DNA of 64,000 bases from Ephydatia muelleri (lineage: Eukaryota > Porifera > Demospongiae > Spongillida > Spongillidae): assembly GCA_013339895.1 (NCBI GenBank), contig JABACO010000007.1:1861929-1925928 (forward strand). Reading direction: 5' to 3'. Within the stretch, counting starts at the first letter, position 1, and the number at the start of each line of letters is the position of its first letter. This document shows, piece by piece, positions 59,227 through 64,000 of the stretch. The position numbers and the translations under genes are program-made. Under the pieces are notes generated by a model that searched no databases, had not been told where the DNA came from, and was given only the letters and a program-made list of their open reading frames with translations.

Positions 59227-61313
59227 AATTATTGTCAGATAAGGTATCAGCTATTCTGGACAATTATAAGGATGTCACTTTTAAATGAGTTAGAAATGTC
59301 AAATTAATTTTTTATGGAGCCCCGAGAGCAGGGAAAACTACTCTTAGAAAACAGCTTCTGAGACATGTTGAAGGCAAAAGATTTCAAAGGTGTGGCAGCT
59401 TTGAGCCAAGCACAAACATTACAGAGGTGTGTGCTCCTATTTTTGTTGGACGAATAGCAATGACAAGTGAAGAAAACAATAAATGGAAATGGTCTGTTCA
59501 AAAGTTAGATGACTTAGCAAAAGCACTGTTGCAATGCTTGGACAATAAAAAGTTGCAATTGGAAATTAAAAGCAGTGATCATCAAGAAGCATCAGAAAAT
59601 GTAGGTGCTATAGGAAGTGATGTACAGCAAAAACCAAGTGTAGAGCAGCAACAGAATGCTGAATCACAAGATTTGGGTGTACCCAATGCACCATCATAGG
59701 CTTTATGAGAAGAGGCAAGCAACTGCACTGAAATTACTGAAACAAATCAACAGGAAGGAATGATTTCAGATGTAAATATTGCTGTGAAAACAGGTCAATG
59801 GGCAAAGGTAAAACTCAAATTTAATATTGACAATGCAACATTTCTACAGATTATTGATGGAGGTGGACAGCCCAGCTTTCAAGAGATATTTCCTCTGGTC
59901 CATCTGTAACACTTCTTATTTTCAAACTGACTGATGATCTAGAAACATCCTATACAGTTCAGTATCAGCCAGAGAGTGGAAGTGGAAGGCAAAAGGCATG
60001 GGAGGATGCCTATGTTGTTAAAGATATAATTTTCCATGCCATTTCCAGTTGTGTTTCACAAAAGAAAACAACAGCTCCTGTTCCATGTAAAATATTACTA
60101 GTGGGTACTCATAAGGATCAACTAGAGGATGCCTCTCAAGACCCTCACGACAGTAACAAGAAAGCTAAAATTGTAAGAACTGCTGAACAATTGTATGGCT
60201 GACTGCATCAATCAAAAGCATTTGAATCAATCCAAGTGAGAAGTATTGAGGACTTCATTAATAGCATTGACAATAATGACGAAAATGATATAGTGTCAAT
60301 AAGGAACAAAATTGAAGAAACAATATCACAATTACATTCCAGCACCTTAGCTGGTGTTTGATTTTGTTCTTCGTAAATATGCTAAACAGAACAAGTTGCA
60401 AAAGGTAGCAAAACGTGACTGTATAGTCATTGCCTCCATTTGTGGTGTTAAGGATGGCGAAGTGGATGTGGTCCTTCATTATCTCCACTTTGTAGCAGGC
60501 ACACTGTTGTACTATTCTGATATCCCTACATTGAATGAATATGTGATTACTGACTTTCAGTTGATATTTGACTCTATCTCAAAGATTATAATTCAGTTTT
60601 TTGACGACAACTCTGTAAACGGCCCTCACATGAAATATAAGAACTTACTCAAACAGAAGGGACAATTAGATGCTTCAGTTCTCAGAGATGTTCAAGGTTG
60701 TTTAACGGTGGATGAGCTCATTAGTCTGTTACATCATCGTCATATTATATCTAACCTACACATCGAGGAGGAGAAATGGTTTTTCATGCCGTCTGTGCTA
60801 CCCAAAGCAGAATTGTCGTATAATCTGTCCAGCAATTCTTCTTCCATTTTGGTACTATTTAATCATGGATACTGTCCTGTTGGGCTCTTCTGTGCTGCAA
60901 CAACTAGGCTTATTGTTAATCACAAATGGAGTGTCAATACTGGTGCATCACAATTCAGAAATTAAATTAATTTCTATTGCACATGTTCAGGAAAATCATG
61001 CAATGTAATATTTAGTGCATTCTCTGCACACTATGAAGTATGCCTTATGGGAGAAGAATTGCCACAAGCCAAATGTATGATCTATCAAAATATAAATGAT
61101 GTGTTTGCCAAGGTTTGTGAAGATATGAAGTATCCATCTCCATCGTATGGGTTCTATTGTCCCGGGAAGACATGCAAGTGTGGTGATGTTAGTTATTTAC
61201 AGTATCAGCATCCTGCTAAGTGTACATTCAGCTGTGAGTCTCTGGAAATGAAATGTTGTTATAGTGATAAACCAAGTGATCTAACACAGAAACAAAAGCA
61301 ATGGTTTCCACAG
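59227..61313 (+). pseudogene. Roc-COR GTPase copy B, main exon, multiply disabled
   Basis: Collinear with 14326-16448 including acceptor CCTTCAG and donor CCACAG|GTATGT. Early stop AAATGAGTT near 59285 where copy A has AAACGAGTT; TAG and TGA near 59697-59710 where copy A has CAG and CAA; small deletions near 59779-59800 and 59895; TGA near 60201 (TATGGCTGACTG for CATGGCTGGCTG); and TAA near 60962. The P-loop GAPRAGKTT, DGGGQPSF and GTHKD motifs are still recognisable. Several stops are C-to-T changes. Longest remaining open piece 60354-60965 covers the COR domain. It is a pseudogene of the copy at 14326. Confidence 0.9.
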
Positions 61314-61713
61314 GTATGTGTAACAATGCACGGTTTAAACCTTTCCAGTATTATGTAAAATTTTATAGTCATAATAATGCATGTATTTACAGATTAAAAA
61401 TGGTGATATCGGATCATTTCCATGAAAATGGACCTTATGCATGTTTTTTCAAGATTTTATGTTTTTTATATTCTAGAAGTTTGAAATGTCCTCTACACAT
61501 TGCTTCTTACTCACTGACAATCGAAGTGTGTTATTAAGTTGTGAGTTTGGAATTTTTAATCAGCCATACATTTCAACGCAAGTGTTACATTTCTATTGCC
61601 CGTACTGGAAATTTTATATGTTAGGTGGTCTCTTTTCGCGGAAACGATTCCATATACATATGTGTCCTCCTAATATTATGTGGATAACTGAATGTCTTTC
61701 TACTGCTTTCCAG

Positions 61714-61744
61714 GTGCAGATGATGTCACATGAGCAGATAAAAG
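61714..61744 (+). pseudogene. Roc-COR copy B micro-exon
   Basis: 31 nt between TTTCCAG and GTATTG, VQMMSHEQIK in frame; homologous to 16848-16878. Confidence 0.55.
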
Positions 61745-61992
61745 GTATTGCTTAACTATTGGGTCAAGACTAATTTGAACCTCTATCCCTCCCAGCCCAC
61801 ACCCTATAATATTATTTACCCAAAGCAACTCACAATTCATTTGCACATGTCTCGCATCAGTCACCTGTTCCAGCCTGAGTTAACACTGTTTTGTTGTAAT
61901 AAGCAAGTGCATTCATGTTAGAATTCATATCTAGATACAGTTTTGCCTTACAATATTGATTTGATATTTTATTTCATAACATCTTCTTGTAG

Positions 61993-62040
61993 TGCTATCG
62001 TTCCAGCCAGGGTTGGGAAACTAAGTAGTGAAGCTGGAAG
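61993..62040 (+). pseudogene. Roc-COR copy B exon 3 with stop
   Basis: 48 nt between TTCTTGTAG and GTTAGT, homologous to 17221-17268. In the inherited phase it meets TAA at 62022-62024, where copy A reads CAA at that codon. Confidence 0.6.
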
Positions 62041-62082
62041 GTTAGTTCTAAAATGTTTCTGTGTAATGGAAGACCATTTTTA

Positions 62083-62372
62083 TGGAGGGCCACTTGTGCA
62101 TGATGTGTACGGGGGACCACATGTACATGATGTGTATGGAGGACCACATGTACATGATGTGTATGGAGGACCACATGTACATGATGTGTATGGGGACCAC
62201 GTGTACATGATGTGTATGGGGACCACGTGTACATGATGTGTGTGGAGGACCACATGTACATGATGTGTATGAAGGACCACATGTACATGATGTGTATGGA
62301 GGACCACATGCACATGATGTGTATGAAGGACCACATGCACATGGTGTGTATGGAGGACCACATGTACATGAT
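62083..62372 (+). repeat. 27-bp minisatellite, copy B (~10-11 units)
   Basis: Same unit as at 17294-18210 (GACCACATGTACATGATG plus TGTATGGAG), with some units shortened to 26 bp (TATGGGGACCACG). Similarity to copy A ends inside or just after this array, marking the right boundary of the duplication. Confidence 0.93.
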
Positions 62373-62590
62373 GGAGAATGTATACATGGTTACATTTCTA
62401 CGTATGTGTAGTTCTCATATGCTAAATTTGTTAGCAATTACTGACCAGCATGTTACTTTTGTTATTCATATATTGTGCACCTACTCAGTTTTATTTCCTC
62501 GTCAGATACATTATTCTGTCAGGGGTTAGGCAAGACTAGCACACTAATGTGACAGTGTGAAGAAATTACACTGTTGTTTCACCTCACAAG

Positions 62591-63001
62591 TGATGTACCT
62601 AAGATTTGGAAGTATTGCACTGTCCACTCAGTTTAGAAACCATAACCAATGTACCATTCCTCGTGTAATAGATTTCCTGGAGTGCATTGAGGAAGACATC
62701 TATGCAATAGTTGGATATGACTTTGATTGGAGACGTGTTGGTAGAAGACTTATGTGTGATCAGAAAGTCAGGGACATTGACCATGAGGAAGGCAGTGAAG
62801 GAGAGAAGAAGGAAAAGATGTTGTTGGAATGGAAAAGGACAAAGTCACATGATAAAATAGGACCTGGTAACTAATAAACAAAGCCCACATGCATATCTAG
62901 TAGCATTAGTGAAGGGTTTGAGAGCGATAGAGTACAATGCAACTGCTGATCAGGTTGAAGAGTTGTTAGAGAGGAAAAGCAAGCAACAAAGAGTTCAATG
63001 A
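62591..63001 (+). pseudogene. Death-domain exon, frameshifted, downstream of Roc-COR copy B
   Basis: After an acceptor CACCTCACAAG the frame reads VMYLRFGSIALSTQ and then a Death-domain-like stretch (VIDFLECIEEDIYAIVGYDF, DWRRVGRRLMCDQKVRDID, EKMLLEWKRTKSHDKIGPG) before stops at 62872. One base away the last helices continue: SPHAYLVALVKGLRAIEYNA then TADQVEELLERK to TGA at 63001. The conserved Trp pair and the 'LV.aLr.i..N.tAd.ve.L' ending support the call. Its entry phase also suits Roc-COR exon 3. It is not a close copy of the Death exon at 20345. Confidence 0.6.
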
Positions 63002-63450
63002 AATATTGCTCCTATACCACATTCAAATACAAAGTTCTGCAAAAATAGATAGCTAGTTTTACCTACATAACCTCACTGATGTACTTACACTTACATTTCA
63101 CACACCACATTCAAACTTGCATTACTTGAAACAATTCTTTCTTGTATGTTGCACCCAGTAATTTGTAACCAGCTAACATATCCTAGGTCATCACATTTTT
63201 AAAATTGATGCATTTGTACATAGTTGAATTAGTTTTCCTGAAATGGGGACTCACGCAATGAGGTTCTACTTTGCTGTTATCATAATGATGGTATGTGAAA
63301 TTACATAAGCATATTGTTCACTCTTCCACCAACACTTTTGGCATAGTGCTATCCCATTCAAATGTACTGTTATACCCATGCTGCAAGAAGTCCCTCCAAA
63401 ATAGGACCTGGTAACTAATAAATAAAGCCAACATGCATATCTAGTAGCAT
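62854..63450. repeat. ~53-bp direct repeat derived from the Death-domain exon
   Basis: AAAATAGGACCTGGTAACTA through GCATATCTAGTAGCA occurs at 62854-62908 inside the Death-domain exon and again at 63398-63450 outside it, with two or three mismatches. Confidence 0.85.
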
Positions 63451-64000
63451 GAAAATATGGGAACATTATAAAAAGCACAAATGGCATTCTGCTAGAAATA
63501 TATTATATTGATGGCCCCAATGCAGCTATCCCCAGGTTAAAAAAAATATCCAGTCATAACTCATGCATTTAATATGCTCGTGGACCATGTTTTGTTTGAA
63601 TTGTTTACCTAGCTACAAATAGTTAGTCACGTGACCAAACTGATTGATAAGTGTCCGATGACCATGCAATCATTTATATTGGGATCACAATATCTGGCCA
63701 AGCAGCAGAATCATCAGTAACTGTTATCAAAACTATACCTACACAGGACGAAATCTTTACCAGCATTAAAAAAATGCTGCTGCATCTCAAAATTATTATC
63801 GATTATAAACGTGTGCATATATACATGATCTCTCCTTCTGTTTCTGTGTAAATAAAACTATGTGTAATGACCATCATACTGAAATATTTCACCTTGTGAA
63901 GAAAGGGTGCCCTAAATGGGAGTGGCATTGGTTGGAAAACTTGTTTTCACAGACATTTTCAATTAGATGGGCACACCCCTTTCCATCAGCTCCACAACTA
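63002..64000. other. Non-coding right end of window
   Basis: No recognisable gene. A 66-codon frame at 63651-63851 has no family signature. The only structure seen is the second copy of the direct repeat at 63398-63450. Confidence 0.5.

Overview
This is eukaryotic, almost certainly metazoan, nuclear DNA. Coding sequence is broken by GT–AG introns, gene density is low, and the window is full of minisatellites, microsatellites and decayed transposons. The gene families are Kelch propellers, a Roc-COR GTPase followed by a Death domain, an AIG1/GIMAP-type GTPase, RING/TRAF-type proteins, an Ig-domain membrane protein and an IFT139/TTC21-like fragment. This mix suggests an early-branching animal, most probably a demosponge. 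That placement is inference from family content, since no ribosomal RNA or mitochondrial sequence is present.

Layout. 0.5-3.2 kb: Kelch gene copy A (+), frameshifted, with a 39-bp minisatellite in its third intron. 3.4-9.5 kb: a 36-bp minisatellite split by a 4.7-kb palindromic DNA transposon carrying an open 800-codon transposase (-). 12.9-13.9 kb: BEL/Pao gag remnant (-). 14.3-20.7 kb: intact Roc-COR-Death gene copy A (+), four visible exons with matching phases, interrupted by a 27-bp minisatellite and a hairpin MITE. 21-22 kb: 21-bp minisatellite. 23.3-29.3 kb: an Ig / Ser-Thr stalk / transmembrane / repeat-tail receptor gene (-) whose introns hold 14-bp and 46-bp minisatellites. 29.7 kb: Merlin-type transposase end (+). 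32.6-33.8 kb: AIG1 GTPase (-) with two in-frame TGA codons. 37-39 kb: reverse-transcriptase C-terminal debris (+). 40.4-41.6 kb: RING-TRAF zinc-finger gene (-), divergent from a damaged TE-like N-terminus (+). 43.2-45.6 kb: a 2.4-kb pyrimidine-rich minisatellite. 45.7-46.5 kb: TE-derived two-exon gene (-). 47.8-48.8 kb: frameshifted TTC21/IFT139 fragment (-). 49.9-51.1 kb: Kelch copy B (+). 53.5-54.4 kb: RING-MATH gene (-), frameshifted. 55.1-55.8 kb: 0.7-kb foldback element. 57.2-58.9 kb: BEL/Pao remnants (-). 59.2-63.0 kb: Roc-COR copy B (+), a pseudogene, and a frameshifted Death-domain exon.

The main structural theme is duplication. A block holding BEL/Pao gag remnant, Roc-COR gene and 27-bp minisatellite occurs twice (about 12.9-18.2 and 57.8-62.4 kb). 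Each copy lies downstream of a Kelch copy in the same order and orientation. Copy A of the Roc-COR gene stayed open and copy B decayed. Kelch copy B is the better-preserved Kelch gene. The comparison dates later insertions: copy A carries a MITE for which copy B preserves the empty site. A second theme is that several minisatellites lie beside, or contain, splice-site-like sequence. No operon or joint pathway is implied. Roc-COR-Death, Death-only, RING-TRAF, AIG1 and Ig-receptor genes are all families typical of innate immune or apoptotic signalling repertoires, so the window may belong to such a cluster, but that link is inference.
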